Assembly: GCA_027066435.1 (NCBI GenBank)
Contig: JAMONX010000091.1
Coordinates: 1-35,086, forward strand
Direction: 5' to 3'
DNA: 35,086 nt
DNA from: Campylobacterales bacterium
GTDB taxonomy: Bacteria; Campylobacterota; Campylobacteria; Campylobacterales; QNZT01
How positions within the stretch are numbered: position 1 is the stretch's first letter; the number at the start of each line of letters is the position of its first letter. Under the pieces are notes generated by a model. It was not told the DNA's origin. It did no database searches and was given only the letters and a program-made list of their open reading frames with translations. A program made the position numbers and the translations under genes. Positions 24,812-32,066 of this stretch are shown piece by piece.

Positions 24812-24921
24812 TTCTTGTGTGCCATCGACACGGATGATTTTAATAATCAGAGCCTTACGCAAGGAAACTTTAAAAAACCTCACTTATTATAACACTTTCA
24901 AATTCCACTTCGATATGTTAC
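24812..24921 (-). ncRNA. tracrRNA of the type II-C CRISPR system
   Basis: Bases 24886-24924 are an anti-repeat. In tracrRNA sense, CATATCGAAGTGG (24917-24905) pairs perfectly over 13 bases with the repeat, and GTGTTATAAT (24895-24886) pairs over 10 with two G-U pairs. A bulged loop separates them. Next come a small stem-loop CCTT-GCGT-AAGG (24864-24853) followed by GGCTCTG, like the nexus region of known II-C tracrRNAs, then stem-loops at 24849-24835 (TGATT/AATCA) and 24831-24819 (GTGTC/GGCAC). A promoter sits just upstream on the same strand. The 3' end is uncertain because no U-run follows. The RNA is divergent from cas9. Confidence 0.85.
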
Positions 24922-24924
24922 AAT
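24916..24924 (+). promoter_or_regulatory. Candidate cas9 promoter within the anti-repeat
   Basis: TGTTACAAT is an extended -10 element on the plus strand. It occupies the same place in the anti-repeat as TGCTATAAT in the CRISPR repeats. A start near 24931 would give cas9 a leader of about 39 bases with AAAGG seven bases before the ATG. It overlaps the start region of the tracrRNA. Confidence 0.5.
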
Positions 24925-24927
24925 GCA

Positions 24928-24956
24928 ATTATATCTTATTTTTAAGAAAAAATCAA
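24928..24956 (-). promoter_or_regulatory. tracrRNA promoter
   Basis: On the minus strand TTGATT (24956-24951) and a perfect TATAAT (24933-24928) are 17 bases apart, a strong sigma-70 promoter. The start would be near 24921, at the first bases of the anti-repeat. It lies in the leader of cas9, in the opposite direction. Confidence 0.8.
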
Positions 24957-24969
24957 TAAAGGCTTTGTC

Positions 24970-27852
24970 ATGACGGAAAGAATTTTAGGTTTAGATATAG
25001 GTATTGCATCCGTTGGCTGGGCAGTAGTTAATCATGATAGTAAAAATGAAGAGAATAATAAAATTATTAAAAGTGGTGTAAAAATTTTTACACAAGCTGA
25101 AAATCCAAAAAATGGTAAATCCCTTGCCCTTCCTCGAAGATTGGCAAGAGGTACAAGGCGAACAATAAAAAGAAAAGCTCAGCGTATGAGAAATATTAAA
25201 CTTCTTTTTAGAAGCTATTTAGAGTTACCTTATAGTGAACTATTTGGAGATGAGGGAACAATTTATCATCAGAAAGGACGTGAAGAAGTTTGGAAACTTC
25301 GTGATAGGGCACTTAAGCGAAAGTTGTTAAATGATGAATTTGCAAGAGTTTTAACTCATATTGCAAAAAGAAGAGGGTATAAATCAAATAGAAAATCTGA
25401 AGAGAAAAAAGATAGTGAGGGTAAAAAGGTTTTAAGTGCAATTTCTAAAAATAAAGAACTTTTAGGAGAGTATTTGACAATTGGGCAAGCTATTTTTCAA
25501 ACAACTAAAACTGGCGAAAAAAGACGAAACGAGGATGGAAATTTTAAATTTTCAGTTTCAAGAGAGATGTTGTTTGATGAGATAAGAGTTATTTTTGAAA
25601 AACAAAGGCTTTATGGTAGTGAAATGGCGACAAAAAAGTTTGAAGAAGCATTTGTTGAGGTAGCCTCCTCACAGAGAGATTTTGCATCTGTTGATTATAT
25701 GGTTGGCAAATGTACTTTTGAGAAAAAAGAAAAAAGAGCTCCAAAGCAAAGTTTTTCAGCAGAAGAGTTTGTTTCGATTACTGAAATTATTAACAATAGA
25801 TTGGTACTTGAAGATGGTAAAGAGATATTTTTCAGCAAAGAGCAAATAGAAGTGCTTTTAGATCTTTATAAACAAAATAAAATTATCACTTACAATAAAA
25901 TACGACAAACCCTTAAAATAGAAAGTTCTACACTTTTTAAGAGAGTAAAATATTATAATAAAAACGGGGAAGTTTTATCAGTAAAAGATGCAGAAAAAGT
26001 AAAAATAAAAAATGGCTTTGAAAAGGGTTACCATTCTTTAAAAAAAGTTTTTGAGACTTCACTTTCTAAGATGCATTGGAAAATTTTTTCTAAAGATACA
26101 AATATGTTAAATAAAATTGCAGAGATTTTTTCACATCATAAGAGTGATGAAAAAATAGAGAAGTATCTTAAAAATCTTTTGGAAAAAAATACCTATTTAT
26201 CGGACGATGAAAAAATTACTATTATAGACGCATTGATAGAAAATATCTCTTTTGATAAATTTATACATTTGAGTATTAAGGCAGTGGAAAAGATTAATCC
26301 TGAAATGAAAAAAGGATTAACTTATGATAAGGCTTGTTTGAATGTTGGATATGAAAATATTGAAGGAATTAAGGAAAAATATTTACGCCCTTTAAACAAA
26401 GATGAAAACAATGAGCTAACTAATCCCGTAGTAAAACGAGCTATTTCACAAACAAGAAAAGTTATAAATGCACTTATATCCAGATATGGACAATTTGATA
26501 AGGTGCATATAGAGCTTACAAGAGAGATTAAAAAAAGCCACAGTGATAGAAAAAAGGTAGAGAAAGGACAAAAAGAGTATCAAGAGCAAAAAGAGAAAGT
26601 GGTTAAAAAATTTATTGAAGAGTTTGGAAGAGAGCCAAGAGGAAAAGAACTTTTGATATTTCGTTTAATGCAAGAGCAAGATGGGTATTGTTTTTATCAT
26701 GATAAGGCTATTGATAGAAAAAGGCTTTTAGATGTAGGCTATGTAGAGATAGATCATATCTTGCCATTTAGTCGTAGTTTGGATGATAGTATGAGTAATA
26801 AAATATTGTGTTTTGTGAAAGAAAATCAAAATAAAAAGAATCAAACACCCTATGAGTATTTTGCGAGTACGGATAAAAATTGGCATCGTTTTGAAGAGCT
26901 TGTAAAAGGGGCTGTGAGATTCAGTTATGGAAAAAAGAAAAAACTCTTAAAGAAAAATTTTGATGAAAATTCTGAAAATGAATTTAGAGAAAGAAATAAA
27001 AATGACACCTCATATATGTCAAAATTTCTCAAAAATTTCATAGAAAACAATCTAGAATTAACAGCTAAAAGTTCACAAAAAGTTTTTACAAGAAATGGCT
27101 CGTTAACCGCACTTTTAAGACATAATTGGGGAGTAGCACAAAAAAATAGAGATAATCATTACCATCATGCACAAGATGCAATAGTTTTAGCTTTTGCATC
27201 TCAGTCGCAGGTTCAAAAGCTTTCTACTGTATCAGGAAAAAATGAAGGATTTATTTATGAGAAAAAAGAAGAAAAGTCTAAAAAAGTAAGATTTGAACCA
27301 CCGTTTAGGAATTTTCGTGAGGAAATGGATAAGTCAATAGAGGAGATATTTGTCTCTTATACTCCTAGAAAAAAAGTAACAGGAGCGGCTCACAAGGAAA
27401 CTATACATAGTAAAGATGATAAAAAAGGAGTGTTTCCAGTAAATTATGGGATGGCAGAAAATGGCGAGGTTAAGAGGATAGATGTCTTTAAAAAAGATGG
27501 AAAGTTTCACTTTATCTATCTTTACCCAGCAGACTTTGAAAAAAAAGAGTTGCCTGATGAAACTATCAAAAAAAAGAAAATTGATGGTAGTTATCAATTT
27601 GTATTTTCAATATTTAAGGACGAATTGTTACATTTGAAAAATAAAAATGGTGAATATTTTGGATACTTTAAATTTGCACTAAGTGATGGTCGATTTATGA
27701 TATACAGCCATTATGCTTCATCATGTGATAAAAAAGATTGTCGTGTTAGTACAGGTTCATTAATAGATTTAAAAAAATATCATGTAACTCCTTTAGGTGA
27801 TTATCATGAAATAAAACAAGAAAAAAGATTAGGCACAAAAAGGAGTAAGTGA
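24970..27852 (+). CDS. cas9: Cas9, compact type II-C RNA-guided endonuclease
   Basis: Cas9 cuts double-stranded DNA matching the crRNA next to a PAM. The 960-residue protein has RuvC-I (ILGLDIGIASVGWAV, Asp9), the Arg-rich bridge helix (RLARGTRRTIKRKAQRMRN), RuvC-II (VHIELTREI, Glu515), the HNH core (VEIDHILPFSRS, Asp595-His596, and the Asn-rich NKKNQTPYEYF) and RuvC-III (HHAQDAIVLAFAS, His732-Asp736). All catalytic residues are present. The size is close to C. jejuni Cas9 (984). It overlaps cas1, and no csn2 or cas4 gene is near, which defines subtype II-C. The PAM cannot be read from the sequence. Confidence 0.97.
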   Translation: MTERILGLDIGIASVGWAVVNHDSKNEENNKIIKSGVKIFTQAENPKNGKSLALPRRLARGTRRTIKRKAQRMRNIKLLFRSYLELPYSELFGDEGTIYHQKGREEVWKLRDRALKRKLLNDEFARVLTHIAKRRGYKSNRKSEEKKDSEGKKVLSAISKNKELLGEYLTIGQAIFQTTKTGEKRRNEDGNFKFSVSREMLFDEIRVIFEKQRLYGSEMATKKFEEAFVEVASSQRDFASVDYMVGKCTFEKKEKRAPKQSFSAEEFVSITEIINNRLVLEDGKEIFFSKEQIEVLLDLYKQNKIITYNKIRQTLKIESSTLFKRVKYYNKNGEVLSVKDAEKVKIKNGFEKGYHSLKKVFETSLSKMHWKIFSKDTNMLNKIAEIFSHHKSDEKIEKYLKNLLEKNTYLSDDEKITIIDALIENISFDKFIHLSIKAVEKINPEMKKGLTYDKACLNVGYENIEGIKEKYLRPLNKDENNELTNPVVKRAISQTRKVINALISRYGQFDKVHIELTREIKKSHSDRKKVEKGQKEYQEQKEKVVKKFIEEFGREPRGKELLIFRLMQEQDGYCFYHDKAIDRKRLLDVGYVEIDHILPFSRSLDDSMSNKILCFVKENQNKKNQTPYEYFASTDKNWHRFEELVKGAVRFSYGKKKKLLKKNFDENSENEFRERNKNDTSYMSKFLKNFIENNLELTAKSSQKVFTRNGSLTALLRHNWGVAQKNRDNHYHHAQDAIVLAFASQSQVQKLSTVSGKNEGFIYEKKEEKSKKVRFEPPFRNFREEMDKSIEEIFVSYTPRKKVTGAAHKETIHSKDDKKGVFPVNYGMAENGEVKRIDVFKKDGKFHFIYLYPADFEKKELPDETIKKKKIDGSYQFVFSIFKDELLHLKNKNGEYFGYFKFALSDGRFMIYSHYASSCDKKDCRVSTGSLIDLKKYHVTPLGDYHEIKQEKRLGTKRSK

Positions 27853-28763
27853 TGGGATGGAGAGTAATTTATATCTCTAACCCTGCTTATCTCTCATTGA
27901 AAAATACAAATTTTTTGATTGACCAAAAAGAGTTGAATGAAAAAGTAAGTATTGACTTAGAAGATATTTCAGTGATAGTGATAGAGTCACGACAAGCTAC
28001 GATTACAACTTCTTTATTATCTGCAATTGCTAAAGAAAAAATAGCTCTTTTTGTATGTGATGAGTATCATCATCCAAACGGATTATTTTTGCCTTTTTCT
28101 CAACATAGTAGATTTTCAAAAATTGCACATATACAAAAAGATATTTCAAAGCCTTTGAAAAATAAACTTTGGAAAAAGATTATCCAAATAAAAGTGTTAA
28201 ATCAAGCAAAGGCATTAAAAGTATGCCATCAAGATGGTTATAAAAAATTAAAAATACTAAGTCAAAAAGTGCAATCAAATGATAAAACATACATAGAAAG
28301 TTATGCAGCAAGAGAGTATTTTTTCTATATGTTTGAAGATATAAATCGTCGAGATGATATGGACGGGCGAAATGGAGCATTAAATTATGGGTATGCAATC
28401 ATAAGAGGAGCGATTTCTAGAACCTTAAGCGCATATGGGTTTATACCTGCATTTGGGATAAATCATAGCAATGAATTAAACTCTTTTAACCTAAGTGACG
28501 ATTTAATAGAAACCTTTAGAGTTTTTGTTGATGTTGAGGTTATAAAAATCTATGAAGATTGTGCAGTTGATGAAATTTTTTTAACAAAAGAGCAAAAAGC
28601 ACAGCTTATCAATCTTTTAAATATTTATGTAGATATAGATGGTGAAAAGCTAAGTGTTTTAAATGCCATAGAAAAGATGGTGCAAACACTGCAAAAATCG
28701 TATATACAAGATGATTATAATTTCTTAAAATTGCCAACATTTGTGAAAGGATATAAAATATGA
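27852..28763 (+). CDS. cas1: Cas1 integrase, type II
   Basis: Cas1 inserts new spacers together with Cas2. The 303-residue protein has the conserved region RNGALNYGYAIIRGAIS, the metal-binding His in FGINHSNELNSFNLSDD and the acidic residues just after it (LIETFRVFVD). The ATG at 27852 overlaps the cas9 stop (TGATG) with AGGAGT five bases upstream; a GTG one codon earlier is possible. It ends inside the first codon of cas2. The length and N-terminus (WRVIYISNPAYLSL) are typical of type II Cas1. Confidence 0.97.
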   Translation: MGWRVIYISNPAYLSLKNTNFLIDQKELNEKVSIDLEDISVIVIESRQATITTSLLSAIAKEKIALFVCDEYHHPNGLFLPFSQHSRFSKIAHIQKDISKPLKNKLWKKIIQIKVLNQAKALKVCHQDGYKKLKILSQKVQSNDKTYIESYAAREYFFYMFEDINRRDDMDGRNGALNYGYAIIRGAISRTLSAYGFIPAFGINHSNELNSFNLSDDLIETFRVFVDVEVIKIYEDCAVDEIFLTKEQKAQLINLLNIYVDIDGEKLSVLNAIEKMVQTLQKSYIQDDYNFLKLPTFVKGYKI

Positions 28764-29086
28764 AAGAGGCAATATTTATGAGATTGTTTGTTATGTTTGA
28801 CTTGCCTACTGACACAAAAAGAGGTAGACAATATGCTTCAAAGTTTAGAAGCCATCTTCTTAGAAATGGTTTTAATATGATGCAATATTCTATTTACATC
28901 CGTGTTTGTAAAGGACAAGATGAAACAGATAAATATATAAACCGTATTAAAAAAGCATTACCACCAAAAGGAAATGTGAGAATTTTACAAATTACAGATA
29001 AACAATATAATCGCATGGAAATTTTGGTTGGTGAAAAAAAAATAGAAGAAAAAAAGTTACATATAGAGCAATTAGTTCTTTTTTAA
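28760..29086 (+). CDS. cas2: Cas2 adaptation protein
   Basis: Cas2 forms the dimeric core of the spacer-integration complex. The 108-residue protein has the ferredoxin-like beta strand LFVMFDLPTDT with the conserved Asp, then RSHLLRNGFNMMQYSIYIRVC and VRILQITDKQY. It overlaps cas1 by ATGA. A second ATG at 28778 would start nearer the usual family beginning (MRLFVMFDLP) and may be the true start. It is the last cas gene; the array follows after 124 bases. Confidence 0.95.
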   Translation: MKEAIFMRLFVMFDLPTDTKRGRQYASKFRSHLLRNGFNMMQYSIYIRVCKGQDETDKYINRIKKALPPKGNVRILQITDKQYNRMEILVGEKKIEEKKLHIEQLVLF

Positions 29087-29161
29087 GCGGAATTAAATGA
29101 TAAAAATTCAGAAAAATAAAGATTTACGGACTTAAAATTTATAAACTTAACTACTTTTTTC

Positions 29162-29206
29162 AAGAAAAAAATAGCTCAGAGCCTTTTTCCACAGGGTTCT
29201 GAGCTA
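29162..29206 (-). terminator. Intrinsic terminator closing the CRISPR array (crRNA strand)
   Basis: In minus-strand sense, TAGCTCAGAACC (29206-29195) pairs with GGCTCTGAGCTA (29183-29172) over 12 bp with one wobble. The loop is 11 bases, and seven U residues (29171-29165) follow at once. It lies 4 bases beyond the last repeat in crRNA direction. On the plus strand there is no U-run, so it stops array transcripts, not the cas mRNA. Confidence 0.85.
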
Positions 29207-29210
29207 CGGT

Positions 29211-30500
29211 ATTATAGCATATCGAAGTGGAAAAGGGTGCTATAACTCACAGGTGACGGCTCAATTTTTAAAGCTATATTATAGCATATCGAAGTGGAAA
29301 AGGGTGCTATAACACTAGAGCATACTTGATAAGAAGACTATTCATTATAGCATATCGAAGTGGAAAAGGGTGCTATAACGTATCTTTTACAGGAGATAAG
29401 GGATCCGAAATTATAGCATATCGAAGTGGAAAAGGGTGCTATAACAGGAAAACTTTACATATATGAGTGATGAAAATTATAGCATATCGAAGTGGAAAAG
29501 GGTGCTATAACATTGAATTACTATTAATGCTCAATCTTATAATTATAGCATATCGAAGTGGAAAAGGGTGCTATAACATTGTTTGCGTAAGTGATTCTTT
29601 ACGATGAATTATAGCATATCGAAGTGGAAAAGGGTGCTATAACCTATTGACATTTGTTTAAAAATGTGCGACAATTATAGCATATCGAAGTGGAAAAGGG
29701 TGCTATAACATGATGGGAACACCTAAGCGAGTAGGTACTATTATAGCATATCGAAGTGGAAAAGGGTGCTATAACCTAGTTTTTCTATTCTTGTCGGTAG
29801 AGGAGATTATAGCATATCGAAGTGGAAAAGGGTGCTATAACGGGAGATATGCAATCAGTATCTACGAAAAGATTATAGCATATCGAAGTGGAAAAGGGTG
29901 CTATAACTGCAATGTCCTTATTGAATACTTTTTTATCATTATAGCATATCGAAGTGGAAAAGGGTGCTATAACATGGCACGAATGTAGTTGAAGCAGGTG
30001 GCGATTATAGCATATCGAAGTGGAAAAGGGTGCTATAACAATAATCCACCGCCGTTTCATCGTCAAGATATTATAGCATATCGAAGTGGAAAAGGGTGCT
30101 ATAACAGAAGCTTAGCAGATTGGCAAAAAACACAAATTATAGCATATCGAAGTGGAAAAGGGTGCTATAACGCGTCCGACCAAGACCAAACCACCCTTAA
30201 GATTATAGCATATCGAAGTGGAAAAGGGTGCTATAACTTGATGAGTGTTTCAGTAAAAACAAATATGATTATAGCATATCGAAGTGGAAAAGGGTGCTAT
30301 AACATAAGTCAATTACTATTGCAGGAGCGAAGCATTATAGCATATCGAAGTGGAAAAGGGTGCTATAACAAATCTTCTTCCTCTACTGCTTTTATTAGAT
30401 TATAGCATATCGAAGTGGAAAAGGGTGCTATAACAATTGTGTCAGCTTGGATTTTAAAACTTGAATTATAGCATATCGAAGTGGAAAAGGGTGCTATAAC
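29211..30500 (-). CRISPR. CRISPR array: 20 identical 36-bp repeats, 19 spacers
   Basis: Repeats start at 29211, 29278, 29344, 29410, 29476, 29542, 29608, 29674, 29740, 29806, 29872, 29938, 30004, 30070, 30136, 30202, 30268, 30334, 30399 and 30465. All appear identical. Spacers are 30 bases except the one nearest cas2 (31) and the one at 30370-30398 (29). In crRNA sense (minus strand) the repeat begins GTTATAGCACCC and ends GATATGCTATAAT, like C. jejuni repeats that begin GTTTTAG. The final TGCTATAAT is a perfect extended -10 box, so each repeat can start transcription within the next spacer. Anti-repeat orientation and the downstream terminator confirm this direction. No two spacers look alike. 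Confidence 0.98.
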
Positions 30501-30522
30501 CAAAAGTGTTGAGAATGTTTAG

Positions 30523-31371
30523 TTATAAAATCTCACTTAAATCAAGCATTATCGTTGTACCCTCATTTTTTTGAGTATCAATTTTTATTTTTATCTTATG
30601 TTTATCACAAAAAGATTTTACGATGCTAAGCCCCAAGCCAAACCCTTTTGTTGTTGGGTTTTCTTGATATGATTTATCAAAGACTATGAAGAGGTTTTTT
30701 GTATCTATTCCTATGCCACTATCTTGGATGCAAAGGTTGTTTTTGTCTGTGTAGATTTTTACAAATCCATCTGTTTTGTTGTATTTTATAGCATTTGAGA
30801 TGAGGTTGTCGAGCATTTTTGTAAAGCCGTTTTTGTCAGTTGTGATATGTAACTCTTTTACTTCGTTCGTAATTGTTAAATTATTTTTGATGTCTTGAAA
30901 CTTTTCTATTGATTGGTCCATCGCAACTTTAAGGTCAAAAGTGTTTTTTTCTACTTGTTCGATGTTTTCTTTGATGTTGTACTCTATACTTTCATATAGT
31001 TGTGTAAGATTTTTGGACGCATCTTTTATTCTATTTAGTCGTTTTAGATTTTTTTCATCGGTGATTGATTTTTTTAGCATGGTTATGTTGGCTTCTATTG
31101 TAGCTATTGGGGTGTTTAGTTCATGCAGGGTTTCATCTACCATTGTTTTTAGGTTTTTATCGCTTGTTAAAAAATTATCAATCATAGGTGAGCCTAAAAA
31201 TAGATATAATAAAACAGCTCCAAGTACAAGGAAAAAATCAAGTAGTAGAGTTGGGTTTATATTCTCTTTAAATGTTTGGTGAAGCACCAAAACTATGACA
31301 GTAATGATGGTTATGATGAGTGCATTTCCAAGTAGAAGTTCAGATTTTTTAGAGTTCAAGTTTGTATCCAA
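30523..31371 (-). CDS. Sensor histidine kinase
   Basis: The 282-residue kinase has two N-terminal membrane helices (about residues 13-32 and 40-60) with almost no periplasmic loop. It has a HisKA dimerisation helix with the phospho-acceptor His in ETLHELNTPIA and a HATPase domain with N box (NLISNAIKYN), DSGIGI and GFGLGLSIV. There is no HAMP or PAS domain, so the signal is probably sensed in the membrane or by a partner. It overlaps its response regulator by 23 bases. Its stop codon is only 22 bp from the CRISPR array and no terminator lies between them. Confidence 0.92.
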   Translation of the reverse strand: MDTNLNSKKSELLLGNALIITIITVIVLVLHQTFKENINPTLLLDFFLVLGAVLLYLFLGSPMIDNFLTSDKNLKTMVDETLHELNTPIATIEANITMLKKSITDEKNLKRLNRIKDASKNLTQLYESIEYNIKENIEQVEKNTFDLKVAMDQSIEKFQDIKNNLTITNEVKELHITTDKNGFTKMLDNLISNAIKYNKTDGFVKIYTDKNNLCIQDSGIGIDTKNLFIVFDKSYQENPTTKGFGLGLSIVKSFCDKHKIKIKIDTQKNEGTTIMLDLSEIL

Positions 31372-32011
31372 AGCCTTTTTGGTTTTTTATCATCTCTTTG
31401 CCAATTATCTTTTTTAGTTCATTGATATAAACCCTAAGTGACCCTTCACTTGGTTCTTCATCCCATTCCCAAAGTTTTTTGCTAATCATCTCTTTTGTAA
31501 CAAGTGAGTTTTTATGTTCTATCAAAATATCTAAAAGATAAGAGAGCTTTTTCGTAAGAGTTAGTTCCCCTTTATCACAAGTTAATGTTTTTTGAATAGG
31601 GTTATAGAGATATTTCCCTACTTGTATGACGTTTGCAAAGTTATGAGTTCGTTTCAACAGTGCATTTATACGGCTAAGAAGCTCATCTAAGTCAACAGGT
31701 TTTTTTATGTAGTCATCAGCCCCTTTATCAAACCCTTTAAGTACCGATTCTTTATCTTTAAAAGAGGTCAAAAAGATTGCTGGGGTATTGTTATTTTGCT
31801 CTCTTATACTTTGTAAAACTTCAAATCCATTTAGTTTTGGTACATTGACATCTAACAACATACAGTCATACGAGTTTTCATAACTTTTTTCTAAAGCAGA
31901 TTCACCATCTATACAGATATCTACAATAAATCCACATTCTTGTAAAAAGTCTTCCAAACTTTGTGCAAAAAGAATATCATCTTCTAGTAAAAGTATCTTA
32001 AATTTATTCAT
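31349..32011 (-). CDS. OmpR-family response regulator, partner of the kinase
   Basis: The protein has a complete receiver domain: the acidic pair in LLLEDDILFAQ, phospho-acceptor Asp in CMLLDVNVPKLNGFEVL, Thr/Ser switch in IFLTSFKD and Lys in GADDYIKKPVD. A winged-helix output domain follows (ELTLTKKLSYLLDIL, KLWEWDEEPSEGSLRVYINEL, KGFGYKLEL). I chose the ATG at 32011, which begins MNKFKILLLEDD as usual for the family; an upstream in-frame Met adds twelve unrelated residues. It is divergent from ymdB and leads the two-gene operon. Regulated genes are unknown. Confidence 0.92.
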   Translation of the reverse strand: MNKFKILLLEDDILFAQSLEDFLQECGFIVDICIDGESALEKSYENSYDCMLLDVNVPKLNGFEVLQSIREQNNNTPAIFLTSFKDKESVLKGFDKGADDYIKKPVDLDELLSRINALLKRTHNFANVIQVGKYLYNPIQKTLTCDKGELTLTKKLSYLLDILIEHKNSLVTKEMISKKLWEWDEEPSEGSLRVYINELKKIIGKEMIKNQKGFGYKLEL

Positions 32012-32066
32012 CTGTGTATCATAGCAACTTTCTTGTATAATAATCAAATTATAGATAGGGATTTAT

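Noticed and set aside
24886-24970. A plus-strand tracrRNA running from the anti-repeat towards cas9.
   Set aside because: No structured tail lies between the anti-repeat and the cas9 start, while the minus strand has a promoter upstream and three stem-loops downstream.
29710-30405. Open reading frames across the CRISPR array on both strands with repeating IIAYRSGKGCYN or VIAPFSTSICYN units.
   Set aside because: The repeat-plus-spacer period is 66 bases, a multiple of three, so a frame open in the repeat stays open through many spacers. They are by-products of the array, not a repeat protein.
29211-30500. Plus-strand transcription of the array, in line with the cas operon.
   Set aside because: The repeat promoter element, the U-run terminator, the anti-repeat with structured tail and the similarity to other type II-C repeats all point to the minus strand.
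30523-32011. The two-component pair as a known CRISPR regulator.
   Set aside because: Nothing in the proteins shows this; the only link is the missing terminator before the array.
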